Below, piece after piece: positions 36,301 to 49,123 of a stretch of 64,000 bases of DNA. Source of the stretch: Gnetum montanum (Eukaryota > Streptophyta > Gnetopsida > Gnetales > Gnetaceae). The notes beneath the pieces were generated by a model. That model saw only the letters and a program-made list of their open reading frames with translations, was not told the origin of the DNA and made no database searches. Where the stretch lies: contig MNCI01027046.1 in NCBI GenBank assembly GCA_015680685.1, positions 355,712 through 419,711 on the forward strand. Direction: 5' to 3'. How positions within the stretch are numbered: position 1 is the stretch's first letter; each line of letters starts with the position of its first letter. The translations under genes and the position numbers were made by a program.

Positions 36301-37171
36301 TCCTAAGTCTATTACCAGAATTACGTCATTACGTCCTTCAAAGAGGTGAAATATCAGGCCTACTTGTAGCCACGTTTTTGCTCCACAGTACACAGCACGC
36401 AGACAAAAACGAAAAACAAGGTTGAAAATGCATCCACCGCATCACTTCCTGTTCGGACCTGAAACAGACAAATTTTTTTTCTGTGGACAGGTAAGACTCC
36501 TTGATGCATGCCTTGAAAATTACTGTAATTTCCACCTAAACCGAGTTGACAGATTAGATGCTCTCGCTTAAAGCAGGCCTGTGCTTTTCATATAAACCAA
36601 GACCAAATTGAGAAATGGACACAGAAATGTATTAAAAAATTTGGCAATGTTAAGGACAGGTACTGCACTTAACCTACTTTATGTCCGCGAAAGTAATAAA
36701 AAGAAAAATTCGAGCAGCCTCCGTGTTAGTGGCAAAGCTATCAAATTTACAGGAATCGAAAATGGATGTTTTCATGTTCTCCGATTTGATTTAAGATCTT
36801 GACGAGGATGAAAAGTTGTTCCCGTTGTAGCGGCTAACAGAGCAATACTTCGATAATGATAAAGAAAGTGGAGATGCGGAAAAGGTTTTCAAAATGGAGT
36901 GATTACGAATTTGATAATAGGGAACCAGAGGGTTTGAAAATATTTTCAGTGTAGAACTGTGAAAAATCTGGATTAACAATGCAAAACTTAAATAATGATG
37001 GTCACCGGAACAGTGATTTGGAAGTATCTGGACGACTCGGAGTTATTTGGAACCGGATCTGCAAGTTCTGCAACGCAATGCATGTCAGAGCGAGGAGGAG
37101 GGTCCCATTTTGCACGGGCATGGCACATGAGCGCTCAGTAACATGGCATTGTGGCGCAACTGTGTGGTTTA
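36301..37171. other. Upstream region of the DUF761 gene, no other gene seen
   Basis: GC content rises from about 36,980. No RNA gene or transposon end is recognised. Confidence 0.45.
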
Positions 37172-37179
37172 AAACCCTA
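37172..37179 (+). promoter_or_regulatory. Telo-box upstream of the DUF4408/DUF761 gene
   Basis: AAACCCTA is 188 bp before the start codon, followed by a GA-rich leader (37,275-37,350). Whether it acts here is inferred from its known role in plant promoters. Confidence 0.4.
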
Positions 37180-37366
37180 GGAGGTTTCACAATTTTCAAC
37201 TGAGCTCGTTCACACTCCAGCATGAGGCCGGAGCGCAGAAAACGAGCAGGTGAGCCGGTGTAGGACAGCGGGTTAAGGAAGAGGAGGAGAGGCGAGCAGA
37301 TATTGGCCGTTGTAGGAGAACGTGATAAGGAGGAGGAGAAGGAGCTGAGCTTAGCCCTGAGTGAAA

Positions 37367-38191
37367 ATGATTGGGGTTCTGCCGCAGATTCTGGATGCTA
37401 TGCACAGCTGGTTCACTCCGCCGGTGCTATTTCTGCTGCTTAATCTCGTCATCGGCACCATCGCCTTTACTTCTGGCCTTCGCAGCAGCCATGGCGCTGC
37501 CGCGAAGACTTCTCCCGCCGTGACAGAGCACGTTTCTGAGGCCGCCGTGAGCAATGCCGTTGCTGCGGACACTCCGGATTCAATGTTCAAGCGAGGCGCA
37601 TCGATTCTGTCTCGGCTGCGATCTTCCAAGGCCGAGAGCAATGGCGTTTCGGAGGAAACCGAAGCGGAGAATATTCTAGATGAACCGAAATGCCAAACAT
37701 TGTACGGGAACATCTTCACTACCGAAGAAGCAGAGGTAGGATTTGCAGTGAAGGAAGAGGTAGGGTTTGCAGGGAATGTGAAGGCGGAAAATGAAGAGGT
37801 AGCTTTTGCAGAAAAAACACAGGTAGAGTTTGACGTTGAGGCTGAGCCTGAGGCAAAGCTTGAAACTGAAACAGAGGAGTTCGGAGGACATGTTACGAAG
37901 AAGCGCGAAGGCTTTGGACGCAGCAAGTCGGATACTTCGCCGAGGGGAGCTCTAAAGCCGCCGAAGCTGCCGAGCAAGCTCAAGAAGTCTGGAACAGTGG
38001 ATTCAGCTTTTGGCCACTACGTGGTGCCCCCGCCGGTGGATTCTCACGAGGACGGCGGCGATGGCGAAGGCGACGATGAGGTTAACGCCAAGGCCGACGA
38101 TTTCATCAACAACTTCAAGCAGCAGCTACGTCTGCAGCGACTCGAGTCCATCGTGCGCTACAAGGAGATGCTGAACCGCTCCGCAAAGTAA
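37367..38191 (+). CDS. DUF4408/DUF761 domain protein, membrane-anchored, intronless
   Basis: The start is the ATG at 37,367 (MIGVLPQILDAMHSWF); an in-frame GTG six bases earlier would not be used in a plant nuclear gene. It encodes 274 aa. Residues about 14-36 (TPPVLFLLLNLVIGTIAFTS) form one hydrophobic segment, as in the N-terminal DUF4408 domain. The middle is acidic, with imperfect EEVGFA-type repeats between about residues 120 and 160. The C-terminus (DDFINNFKQQLRLQRLESIV then RYKEMLNR) is the DUF761 signature found in plant cotton-fibre-type proteins. Members are plant-specific and poorly understood; some respond to stress or affect growth. The expected topology is one N-terminal anchor with a long cytosolic tail. 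No frame damage is seen, and codon use is GC-richer than the surroundings. Confidence 0.9.
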   Translation: MIGVLPQILDAMHSWFTPPVLFLLLNLVIGTIAFTSGLRSSHGAAAKTSPAVTEHVSEAAVSNAVAADTPDSMFKRGASILSRLRSSKAESNGVSEETEAENILDEPKCQTLYGNIFTTEEAEVGFAVKEEVGFAGNVKAENEEVAFAEKTQVEFDVEAEPEAKLETETEEFGGHVTKKREGFGRSKSDTSPRGALKPPKLPSKLKKSGTVDSAFGHYVVPPPVDSHEDGGDGEGDDEVNAKADDFINNFKQQLRLQRLESIVRYKEMLNRSAK

Positions 38192-39668
38192 TAACTGTTT
38201 TTTTTTTCCGGTTTCTGTTGTCATTGAACTATTTTGCGAAAACATTCTCATGACAAGCAAAATGCACCTGCGCATTTGTGCTTGCGAACTGTGTTTATCG
38301 CGGTTGTCTGTGTTTTGTCTCTTGTTTTGGACACATGCTCGTGGTATAAAGATATTCAGTGTATTTCGCCGCTGGCGTTGAGCTTAGATTGCTTTCTCTT
38401 TGTGGATCCATCGATCGTTTTGGAAGGGGCTCCTGTCCAGTTAATAATCAAGCAAGCAACTGATGTGCATCTTTTACTATAGTGGTCTGTTTAACAAGAA
38501 CCGTGATCATACTGAAAATGATGATTGTGAGATGTTATCTTTTCTTTGCGCTGATACAATTTTGCTATAGCTCTGATGTGTCCGCAACACAATTCTATTA
38601 ATTTCTTCTCGATCCTGATCTATTTGTGCCCTACATTCCGGCTGTTACACCTGCAGCCAAATCATTCTGTAGTTAGGCATCGTTTATTTCGGAAAATTAT
38701 TTTGAAAACGAAATGCATGATTAGATTCATCCTCCATTAATCTTCCAAGTGAAACGGTGAGGTTTAAGATTTCAAGGCAGCATTTCTGTAACATGTGCAC
38801 GACGGAGTCTGCAATGGCGGGACCGATAATTACTTAACGACCGAGCATTTGAGCAAAGGACTTTCACTCCTGTGGCGGCCCGTGACTTGCAGGCTCCGTT
38901 CCGAAAGTTTCAGATACATTTTCAGCATGTTAGTGCATATCACAAATGGAATGCAGATTGCAAGGAAGCCAATCATATCTATGCGGAAATGGCGCTGAAG
39001 CAAGTCATTCTAGCGGTGAAGAGCGAAGGCAAAAACCAGAGCCATGCTGCATAGGGAGTAGAGCTCGAAATTATTTCACAAACAAGGGACACAGTATGAG
39101 AGGCAGAGAGAGAGACACAGTATGAGAGGCAGAGAGAGAGAGAGAGAGGGGTATCGATGGAGAGCTGAAGAGAGGGAAAACTGAGAAGGAAGTCAGAAGA
39201 GGCAGAGCTTGCCTGGTTGTGGCATGTGGCCCGGCCTGTGTCTGGTGTGCTGTGCTGTGTTTACACGGGAATCTTTGGCAAAGTGTTTTGGATCCACTGC
39301 CAATTGAATTGAATTGGGACGAATCCAACGACAACGTGACATCCAAAACCAGATGACGACGTCGGTAATGGCTGTGGGGCCGCGTCTACGTCAGACATTA
39401 ATGGCGCCTCTGCATTTGCATGGTGGGGGTGCACGAAATCCCAACGATTGGGAAGACATTGACAGAGAAAACAGGGCGGATCTTTCACGGACGGACCCAT
39501 TACAGCACAGCACAGCAGAGACTGAGCAGAGACTGAGTAGAGTAGAGTAGAATAGAGCAGACTGTATGACATTTGTTTTGTTGGCTGTGTCGTGTCGCAC
39601 TTTTGCTGCTGCCGTTGTTTCTTTGTGGCGTGCCTGCAATTTTGCTCCTCCCTTGTGGGAGCGCAAGC
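38192..39668. other. GC-richer intergenic stretch with a GA microsatellite
   Basis: DUF761 3' flank, then a GC-rich patch from about 38,780. A (GA)n-rich tract with two copies of ACACAGTATGAGAGGCAGAG lies at about 39,088-39,150. A short (AGTAG)n run lies at 39,535-39,555. Short ORFs at 38,795-39,054 are not recognised. It may be the promoter and leader of the candidate exon at 39,669. Confidence 0.4.
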
Positions 39669-39696
39669 ATGGAGGCCCTCGCAGCGCAGCTTTGTA
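39669..39696 (+). other. Candidate first coding exon of an unidentified gene
   Basis: ATGGAGGCCCTCGCAGCGCA opens a frame reading MEALAAQLCR. It is followed at once by the consensus donor GTGAGT, in the most GC-rich patch of this region. No continuation is recognised in this window. A gypsy element begins 425 bp downstream. It could be the start of a gene with a very long intron, a relic, or chance. Confidence 0.25.
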
Positions 39697-40121
39697 GGTG
39701 AGTTACATATGTTCGTTACGTTTACTTGGTATTAGATTTTTCTTTTTGAAGACATTTTTCCTTATTTAGAGTCGACGGATTCTTGGTTGAGTTTCTTTTG
39801 TTGTGAAGCTCAAACCTTTGGTGCCACTTAGAAGCATCTTGAAAAGATGGGCGCCATTTTTCGGTGATGTGGAGAGTTTCATTATTGGATGCAATTTTCT
39901 TCCCTCGTTAAAATACACCATTGCCAAGTATCTTTTTGTTAAACTAGTTTTGAAACTTATCCCTTAATAATACTTGTATTGTGGCCAACGTCATGACATG
40001 ACAACCCTTTACAATGAAAGGTTTGAAACGTGGTACCTTTGGGTGAGGGTGTCTAATCAAGAACCAAAACCAAATACCTATATATGCTAATTAGCATACT
40101 CAGAAATTGTGACTTGTAAAC

Positions 40122-40930
40122 CGATGAACCATACAAATACAAGCGTACACATGATTCGGTCGAATTCCAAGGACTAGGTGCTTATGCGCTTTTACAGAAG
40201 AACCCAGGCGGGTTAGTCAATTGTTGTTTTTCCAAGCTTACTTGTATAGCGCGATTGTATAGTTAAGTAAATTTGAGGTATATGATTTTTATATATTTTT
40301 TGATATTTTATGTTTTGGTGCTACAAAGGGAGAAGTGACTAATTAACTAATTTAATTTAGTTAATTGACTATGCTCTAGCTAATCCTAACACCAGCATCC
40401 GTTTTCACTTGCCGTTCACATCTTGAACTAGTGCAACACTATTAGGATTATCAACACTAATTGTTACTAGGTTACCAAGTGTTTTACGCATGCTCGAAGT
40501 GGTCGTACTGAATGTGCTTACTTGGGAGAGTTGACAAGGTGAGAGAGAGAGAATATTAATTGATTAAGGAAAGTATTAAATAACTGTAAATAACATTAAA
40601 TAAGCGATTTTGAATACTGCAAAGTTTATCACAAAGTTCGTCTTTATTTCTAGTCACTAGGTGTGCTCACGTACACAATGTTCGAATAAAGATTTGTTCG
40701 CTTTATGATTCCTACTGCGGGCATCCAGAAACAATTCTAACTCTGAGAAGGAAAAAAGGCAAGAGTTCGGGTAAGGAACTAAGATTAATTAACTAACTAT
40801 TGCCAAACCAAGTGCGTCTGTCTCTTATTTATAGGTGACAAGATAGGCCTCGATATCGAATGTCTGATATTGTTTGGAAGGTTTTGATATCGCGTACTTG
40901 ATATCGCGGCCTTGATATTGCGGTTCATCA
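40122..40930 (-). repeat. 3' LTR of the first Athila-type element
   Basis: About 809 bp. The left end is CGATGAACC, a mutated TGATGAG with about 20 bp lost after it. The right end reads TGATGAACCG on the - strand. It contains GATATC palindromes at 40,852-40,925. The adjoining - strand sequence GTGAGGGTA is a short purine tract. Confidence 0.88.
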
Positions 40931-42824
40931 TACCCTCACGACTAATTGAAAACTCGTTCTTGAGTTCCTTACAAAATATTGGGAAGGTATGGGATTATTG
41001 ATTAAATGAGAACTGACAGTAATAGGGAATAATAGACTCAAAGTGCTTGGTGAATGAATCAACAAACATATTACAACATTGGTGTTCACGCCTATTGTGG
41101 TGAACACTATACATAGATAACATCTAGACCCTCATCTGATAGCATGAAGAGAAAGAGAGAGAGAAAAGAAAATGAGGTGCGTTGCTGCTGATGTCAAAGA
41201 TGTGCATTCCGTTGTTCATCCATAGCCATATGACCAAACTTGGTCCTTGTGTAAACGCTGCAGCTCTAGGCCAACTCGAGTGCTTCCTCCTATCCTAGTT
41301 CATTGTTTGTGTAGTCGTCATCTGCACACAACATAGTCATGAATTAGCAAGGATAATTAAGCCATAATGCAGTTAATACCTTACCTCGATATAAGCACAT
41401 TGGCTGGGTTGTGGGTATGGTAGATATTGGGTTAGAGGTTTTTAACTGATAACTACCCAAGGTGTAGAGGTGAGATAGTTAACTGAATGAAAAATTTTGT
41501 GACAAGGCCCCACGACTAAGAGTGAACCTTCGGTAGCGATAGGGTGGAAAAATTGAAGGAACAATGAAGATGAGGGAAATAACAACAGTGAAGTCAATAA
41601 AACGGATGTCATGGATGGGGATGAAACGAGAAATGGTTGATTGCAAAGAATGTTTAAGGAAAAGAACTTAACAATTGCACCAAAAAGGAATGCTAGTGGG
41701 TCCTTCTCAAAGCAAGCTCATACCTTTTATGCCCTAATAGACCTGGAAACCAAAGAGTTCGTAGGCTCTCAGAATGACATATGGAAACAATGGTTAAGAA
41801 CTTACCCATAAGAGTTTACCAAAGACTAACAATGTGCCAACCAAGACATAGACTAATTATAAAACTAGCAATGAGGTGGAATATGGAAAGAAATATGGAG
41901 GGAGAGGAGGAAATGGAATGGAATCCCAAGAGCAAGGTTGTGTAGAGTCCCTTGTGTAGAGCAAGGTCACTCGATGAACGCATTCTTGTTGCTTCTATTC
42001 ATCGAGTCACCACCATTCTAAGGAGAGAAAAATAGGAAAGTAGGAAGTAAGAAAGGGCCTTAGTTAGAGGAAACCTTCAGGCATGGGTAACATGTTTTTC
42101 CAGTGCCATAACCAGTGTTTGCAGCCCATGTTTCTTTATTATGTCTAAGGGGTGTGCTTTGAATTCCCACTAGATTTTTTTATGCGTGAGAACCATACCA
42201 TGCAAAGACTTATTTAGATTCATTCAACTTTCTGATATTTGGTCAATAGCAGAATGACAGAAGACTCATGAACAGCATCCAAGTACCCAAGAGAATTGCT
42301 AGCACAAGTGTGTTGAATCTCCTTGAAGTCACATCCTTTTCAACCATTGAGTCCTTGGTTTGAAGAATACCAAGTCACCAATTCATTAATAAGTTTTTCT
42401 TAAAAAAGGGGGACAATATACTTTCAAACAAAGGGGAACCATAAAATCAAATGGATGAATGGATGACGTGGACTCATTGCCTGTTTTATCAAAAGAAACT
42501 ATATCTTAGTATCAATATTCAAAATTAAAGGTAAAAACCAAACATTAGCAATCAACATTATTATAGTCCAACCCATCATCATGAGCACTTATTATATGAC
42601 GAATGAAAGTAAATCAAATAAAGAAATAGTAAAAATGTAAACAATGGTGTAAAACAAAAATAAGTAAAATTGAAAAGATGTGTAAAACAAAAATGTGTAA
42701 AACAAAAATACAAAAAGAGCTTAGGGTTTAGAATGGTTAGCATTGGTGGCCATCTCCCCCATGACTGAGTTGGAAGAAGGATATCCGAAATAATGAGCAA
42801 GGTTGTCCACCAACAGAGGTAGTA

Positions 42825-43837
42825 TGGATATTGGCTGTTCTAAGCTCATGAAAAGGTTTGGTTTGTTAGATGTTAACCAACAATTTCTTATCCAGGCTCT
42901 CAGGTTTGTAAATTATCATGGCTCTTGAAGGAAAAGTTGCATGAATAATATAAGGTCCTTCTCATAGCATTTGAAATTTAGTACATTGTGGCACGTGTGT
43001 GGGATTCCAATAAAGAACCTTATCTCTTGGTTGGTACTTAACTTTTCTAATTTTTAGGTTATGACGTCGTTTATTAAAAGCCTTACGTAATTTATTAGAT
43101 GATAGGGTGACTAATTAGTTATCATCTAGCAGGTTAAGGGTCATTAATCGTTCTTTATGTGCTAGATTAAGGTCAAGGTTGAGATCACACACCGTAAATA
43201 GTGTATAGAGTTTTGCTTGAATAGGAAGCATTGAGAGATTTTCGTACACTAACTCATAGGGAGAGTATCCTATAGGGAGTTTCCATGTGGAGTGGTATGC
43301 CCAAAGAGCATCATTCAGTTTTGTGCTCCAGTCTTGCCTATACTTGCTAATGGTTCTTGTTAATATTTTCGTAATCTCCCTATTGGTTACTTCGGCTTGA
43401 CCATTCACTTGAGGGTGGTATGGTGTAGTCAGTTTGTGTTCAACTCCTAAGCGTTGCATCAACTTTTGAAAAGTCGCACCTGTAAAATGTGTACCATTAT
43501 CCAGAATAAGTGCACGAGGCACACCAAACCTGTTAACGATTTGTTGTTTAACAAATCGTGCAATGGTAGACAATGTACAGTCCATAACAACAGTTGCTTC
43601 TGCCCATTTTGTAAAGTAGTCAACGACAATGACAATGTAAGATTTTCCATTGAACATTGGTGTAATAGGCCCCATAAAATCAATTCCCCATATGTCAAAG
43701 GGTTCCAAAGGTTGAATCCATTGTTGTGGATCTTCCATCCTAGCAGTCATTTCCCCATCACGTTGGCAGCACTCACAAGATTGGACAAAATGATGAGTGT
43801 CCTGGAATAATGTAGCCCAATAATATCCTACAAGCAA
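42825..43837 (-). pseudogene. Integrase of the first Athila-type element
   Basis: 43,115-43,837 is open for 240 codons. Zinc-finger remains are HHFVQSCECCQRDG. The catalytic triad is visible: D in WGIDFMGPI, D in LDNGTHFTG and E in GQAEVTN, the last two spaced D-X35-E. The C-terminal part past 43,115 continues after a stop with NPTHVPQCTKFQM and EGPYII, the GPY/F-type region, to about 42,825. The catalytic residues are intact but the C-terminus is broken. Confidence 0.9.
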
Positions 43838-44083
43838 GATTTTAATGGCTATTCATCTCCTAGCATAATGACCTCCACAAGGATCCTCATGAGCATCTTG
43901 GAGAACTCGTAATTGATCTACATCGGGAACACACCATCGAACCAAGCCATTAGGACATACCTTATAAAGGTGTCCATTAATTTCCATGAAATATTTGGCT
44001 CGGTGAAGAAACTACTATTTCTTTTTAGCGTCCAACTCTTGTGGTGTTTCTTGTGTAAGGAGATAGGTAAGAATGCTACTATA

Positions 44084-46370
44084 TTAATTTATTTTCGTGG
44101 TTAATTGATTATTTACTACACCTGCAAAGAGAAATTTATCAGGAAAGTGATCAGAAAGCAGATATTCATCCTCTTTGTTGTCCCATTTTAACCGAGATAA
44201 ATGATCAGCAACAATGTTCTCGGTGCCTTTACGATCTATCATCGTAAGATTGAACTCTTGTAGGATTAAAAGCCATCGTATGATGCGAGGGCTCATCGTT
44301 GGTTTATTCAGCAAGAACCGAATTGCACTATGGTTTGTGTGTACAAATACCTTATAGCCCAATACATAGTGCCTGAACTTATCTAGTGTAAACACCGCAG
44401 TCATTAATTCCTTTTCCATTGTGGTGTAATTGAGTTGTGCATCAGCAATACTTCAACTTGCATAGTGAATGTAATAGGGTCATTTTTGGTCATCTAACTA
44501 TGTAAGTACAGCTCCTAAAGCAAAGTTGGATGCGTTAGTCCTTATATGGAATGGTCTGGACTAGTTAGGAGCTTGTAGAATAGGTGTTTCTACAAGCTTC
44601 TGTTTTAAAATTTGAAAAGCTAACTTACATTCTCTAGTCCATTCGAAAGGTACATCCTTTTTCGTTAGTTTAACCAATGGTTTTACAACCCTTGAAAAGT
44701 TCTCTATGAATCTTCTATAATAGCTAGTGTGTCTAAGGAATGATCAGATGTCTTTTACAGTTTTAGGTTAGTGTGTGATTTCTTGGATAACTTTAATCTT
44801 TTTGGGGTCTACCTCTATCCCTATTTGTGAAATCTTATGCCCTAATACTATGCCTTCTTGGACCATTAAATGGATTTTTTGCCAGTTGAGCCTTAAATTA
44901 GTTTCAACACATCGTTTTAGTACTTGCTCTAATCGGTCCAATGCTTGATCGAAGTTCACTCTGTAGGTGGAGAAATCATCCATGAAGACCTCTATACCAT
45001 TCCCTATTTACTGCAGAAAGATACTTAAAACCAAACATTGAAACGTTGCAGGAGCATTACACAAGCCAAACGACATCTGGTTATATGAAAATGTCCCCCA
45101 AGGACTTGTGAACGTGGTCTTGGCTTAGTCTTCTGGTGTTATTTGGATTTGGTTGTATCCACTGTATCCATCCAGAAAACTATAGTAGCGATGCCCTACA
45201 ATGGTGTCTAAGACCTAGTTGATGAATGGAAATGGAAAGTGGTCTTTGAATGTTGCCATGTTTAGTAGCCTAAAGTCTATAGACACCCTCCATTTACCTC
45301 CCTTTTTGGGCACAATAACTAATGGACTAACCCATTCGCTATCAGCAATGGGGTAGATGAACCCAACTTTTAGAAGTTATTCAATTTCTTCTTTAACCAC
45401 TTTCTTCAACTTTGGGTTCAATCGCCTCTACGGTTGTCATTGAGGCTTCATGGAGGGGTCAGTGTAAATCCTATGTTAGCATATCCTAGGGTCTATTTCA
45501 GTCAATTTGGGATATGACCAAGCGAAGGCCTTCAACCATTTGTTCACCATTTTCAGCAGTCTCTCTTTTTGTTGAGGAGCAAGCCTAGCATTAATAATTA
45601 CCAATTTTCCATTTTTGAGAAATGTATGCTCCATATCGGTGGGCAACGGTTTTAACTCAAGGGGCTCTTGCTTAAAGTTGTCAGGGATTTCCACTTTCCC
45701 CAGTTGATATTTTCAATGTCAAGACTTGGAAGTTGGCAATGAACTTGCTCTAATGTGTCTATGCTATTAATGTAAGCGTAAGTCAAACCCTCAGTTGGTT
45801 CCATGCATATAGTTGAGTTGCTCTCTTGGTCAGCTATCAGCCATTGGGTGCCTTCTTGTCTTGTGGTTGTTGCATATAGGCATCTTTGTATGTTAGTTAC
45901 TTGTGCACACTAGTTGCATGCAGGCAATGTTAAATGTTGTACAAACCAGGACTTTTGCACCCGACTACACCTTGTATCACTATATGCGATGACGGAACTT
46001 TTTTCTTCTCGATCTTTCCAAACGTATTTTCCTTTGATATTTCTAGGGAAAGATCTCGTATTCCTAGGCGTGCATCGATTGTGCTTAGCCATGCTCTTCC
46101 TATTATGATAAGGAAGTTCCCCTTACAGTTGTTGACTTGAATCACTAGAAAGTTGGCTAGATATGACCATCCAGAAACAATGGTAACAATGTCCTCCACT
46201 AGTCCTAATGGGACATCGATGGATTGGTCGGCCACCTCTAAACGAATGTTACTCTTTTTTAGTGGAGGTAGGTTCTAGGCTTTGTACATTTCTTGAGAGA
46301 TTAAGTTGACACCAGAACCTGAATCCCAAAGAGCCTTGCAAGGTTCATTTCTAGAAATTTGTAAATATAT
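44084..46370 (-). pseudogene. Protease, RT and RNase H region of the first Athila-type element
   Basis: On the - strand in order: protease with active site DSGS (LWDSGSGV, near 46,310-46,335) and PLGLVEDIVTIVSGW (45,930-46,235); pre-RT block (45,476-45,694); RT with SFGLCNAPATFQ near 45,045-45,080 and catalytic FMDDFS near 44,970-44,985; RNase H (44,084-44,419) with FVHTNHSAIRFLLNKPTMSP and IRWLLILQEFNLT. The pieces lie in different frames with several stops, so no polyprotein could be made. The block order RT-RNaseH-IN defines Ty3/gypsy. Confidence 0.9.
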
Positions 46371-47010
46371 AAGAGGACTCCCAGGATTAGAGAATTTCTT
46401 AGGAAGATGGCCAGCCTTAATCTAATAGGTAATGGCATGCGTCAACATGACCATGTGCATTGAATGTGGCCTTTGGTTTGAAGGGAGTTCCGAAGTCTCG
46501 AATGATGATGAGGCATTTGGACAGTTAGCTGCTTGTGGCTGTAAGGACTTGGTTGGAATGTTGGTTCTAAAGAAAGGTCTCTTCTTTGTGCGATTGCCTG
46601 AACCAATAGTAGGGTGAGGATTAACAGCCCTTGTAGTGTTATATTGCTACGGTTGGGCAGGGAGCTCACCCTGCATGATTGGAGTATGTGGTAATGGAGT
46701 TAAGGGTGGAAGAGATGTAGCCAGATGAGAAGGATAATATGTTTGTGGGACATCACCCCTAGGAGAAGGAGTTCTATAATACTTATGGGTTTGGTAGTAA
46801 GGTTGGGGAGTAATGTGACTAGTAGAGTCACGTGGAGAGATTGGCTATTGCACATAGTATCCATATGGGTCAGATTGACGGTAAGAGTACCGTTGACATG
46901 GTGGTGGCATTCCCCATGATTGTGGGTGCTGCCACTATTGATACTGCTCATTTGGTTGTGGTGGAGTTCCACTTGGATAATACATCAAAGGTTGGAGGAA
47001 CTGCCTTGGG

Positions 47011-48985
47011 TTACCTTGGTGATAAGGTAACCTTTGGGGTGTTTGCCTTCTGCCTTTGGGGTGTTTGCCTTCTGTTTAATCGTGGGTTGAGTGCATACAC
47101 CCCAGATTCCTGTAGATGTGAGATTACAGGGCAACATCCTTTAGGATGGTCATATTGACATATCTCACATCCACCATCATTTTCTGTATCCGAATCCACA
47201 ACCTCTTTGATAATGGCAACTTTGCCCTTACCTTTGTTACTTGCATATTCAACTTCTCTTTTTTTTCTCTTTTCTCGATCACTACCTTCCTCTCTAGACT
47301 CCTCTACTATTTTGAGAATTGTTTGAAATCTATTATCAATGGAGTCCCACATTTGGTCCACCTTTGCCGATATTTCCAATGTAAGTTTTTGAATGGGCAA
47401 GGTTTTCCTATTCACCATCTCTTCAAGTGGTGACTCTTCTTCATCATCACAAAATCTAACTCCCTTATTTCGGAGGGAGGGAAGAATCTTCCACACACTC
47501 TCTCTTCCTTAAATCACCTTCTTCTTTAGCAACTTGCTCCAACAATCTTTGTACTTGATGGACCCTAAGCTCAAATAGCCTTCCTTGGGCATGAGTTCCA
47601 AGGGTTCTTTGCATTTCGTGCCTAAGCCCATCTACGAGATGACATAGTTATTCTCTTTGCGAGTAACCATGGCCTTGGTAACAATGTAATAGTGCATAAT
47701 ATCAACCCATGGTAGCATCCAAGGGTTCATTTCTTCCTTGTTTCTATCCTTGGATTTACTTTCGTGGGTTGAACACTCATGAGTACGTCTGATACTTATC
47801 ATTGAATAGTTCTAACATGGTACTCCATCAACGAATGGACTCTGGTTCTAAGGACCGATGCCAGCTTTCTGCTTCCTTGATTAGTCTCCGTGGAAACAAC
47901 TTGAGTTTTTGCCACTTGTTTTCTATGTTTTGCAAGGCACATGCATTGTGAAATGCTTGCAAATGATTTTGAGGATTAGCGTTGTATTCTCCTTCAAATT
48001 GTGGGATATTGTTCATGTTCAATCTTTTGATCCTACTATCTTTTTGGTGCCTTGTTGGGATTCTAACAGCCTCAGTTATATCTAACATCCTTCGGGTAGT
48101 GAGTAGGGGTTCATCGTGATTGTACTGGCTATGGCATCTATGATGCCTATGTTGTTCCCTACTCTCCCTCCTTTCATGATGAGTTTCTCTAGAATGCCCT
48201 CATCCCCTTTCTCGGCTGCTTTGTTTATGATTTCCATTTCGCTTACCATTATCCTTAGGATCTTTCTCCTTATGACTGCGTGCAGATCCTAAAGGAGAGG
48301 GTGAAGGTGAAGAAGAAGGAGGACCATCACCATGATGGTGCCTACTTTCTTCTCTTTAGTGGTCACGATCTCGATCATGATTATGATCAAAATGTCCATC
48401 TTTGTTATGTGTTTGTGTTCCTTTTTCAGACCCTTTATGTTCGTTGATACCAGAATCCGGGTTATGGATAGTTGAGTGAAGATTTTGATGCACCACCCCT
48501 TGATCAAAGTTAATAGGAGGAAAATCATTGTGTGGGAGAATTTTTGAGGTAGGTTCACCACCCTCATTTTCACTTATGACATACAAGACATTCTGAGACA
48601 ACTTCCCCTTCATGGATTTATGACGTCTCTCCTGTTGGAGATCCCTTTGACGTTGTGCCTTCATGGGTTGATACTCTCTCGAGTTGTGATCATGCACAAC
48701 GTACTCTGCTTGTAAGTGCTGCATACCAATTCCTGTGAGATCATGAAGGAGCATGCCCAGGACTGAGCGATTAGGAGGTAACACTATGTTACCTTCTAAA
48801 TCACGTGAACGCAGTTGTTCATCCTGGTTGAGGATAACGGTAAAGTTTGGTATATACTCATCAGGATGAACGTATACCACATGAGACTATTGAGAGACTG
48901 GTGGATTATCACGTGTCCTATGCCTTCGATTGTTCCCTGTATCGGACCTAGGTGGTGAAACACTCTTGTAAGAAGAAGGAGACAT
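47011..48985 (-). pseudogene. gag of the first Athila-type element
   Basis: The ATG at 48,985 starts MSPSSYKSVSPPRSDT. A TAG at 48,887-48,889 interrupts the frame, which then continues SHVVYVHPDEYIPNFTVILN. The gag core lies at 47,828-48,088 (NIPQFEGEYNANPQNHLQAF and LKLFPRRLIKEAESWHRSLE). A zinc knuckle CEICQYDHPKGCC (CX2CX3HX4C, near 47,130-47,170) lies in the C-terminal part (47,011-47,496). A His/Asp-rich stretch (~48,290-48,420) lies between. At least three frame breaks are present. Confidence 0.8.
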
Positions 48986-49105
48986 AATTGTCTATTTAGT
49001 GTGCAATACTTTTCGTTTTACTAATTGTAAGATAATCAACCCTAAGGGTTTGTTCCAATGATGTGAAGATTTCCTAAGTTCTAGCTAGTGCACAAATAAC
49101 AAAGT

Positions 49106-49122
49106 CCTTGACAATGGTGCCA
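49106..49122 (-). other. Primer binding site of the first Athila-type element
   Basis: TGGCACCATTGTCAAGG follows the 5' LTR on the - strand after one base. It is a decayed form of the TGGCGCCGTTGCCGGGG (tRNA-Asp) type. Confidence 0.75.
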
Positions 49123-49123
49123 G

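Noticed and set aside
37361-37366. GTG start two codons upstream of the DUF761 ATG
   Set aside because: Plant nuclear translation starts at ATG; the ATG at 37,367 gives the usual DUF4408 N-terminus.
37351-37983. 210-codon - strand ORF
   Set aside because: Shadow of the DUF4408/DUF761 gene, whose + strand frame has recognised domains at both ends.
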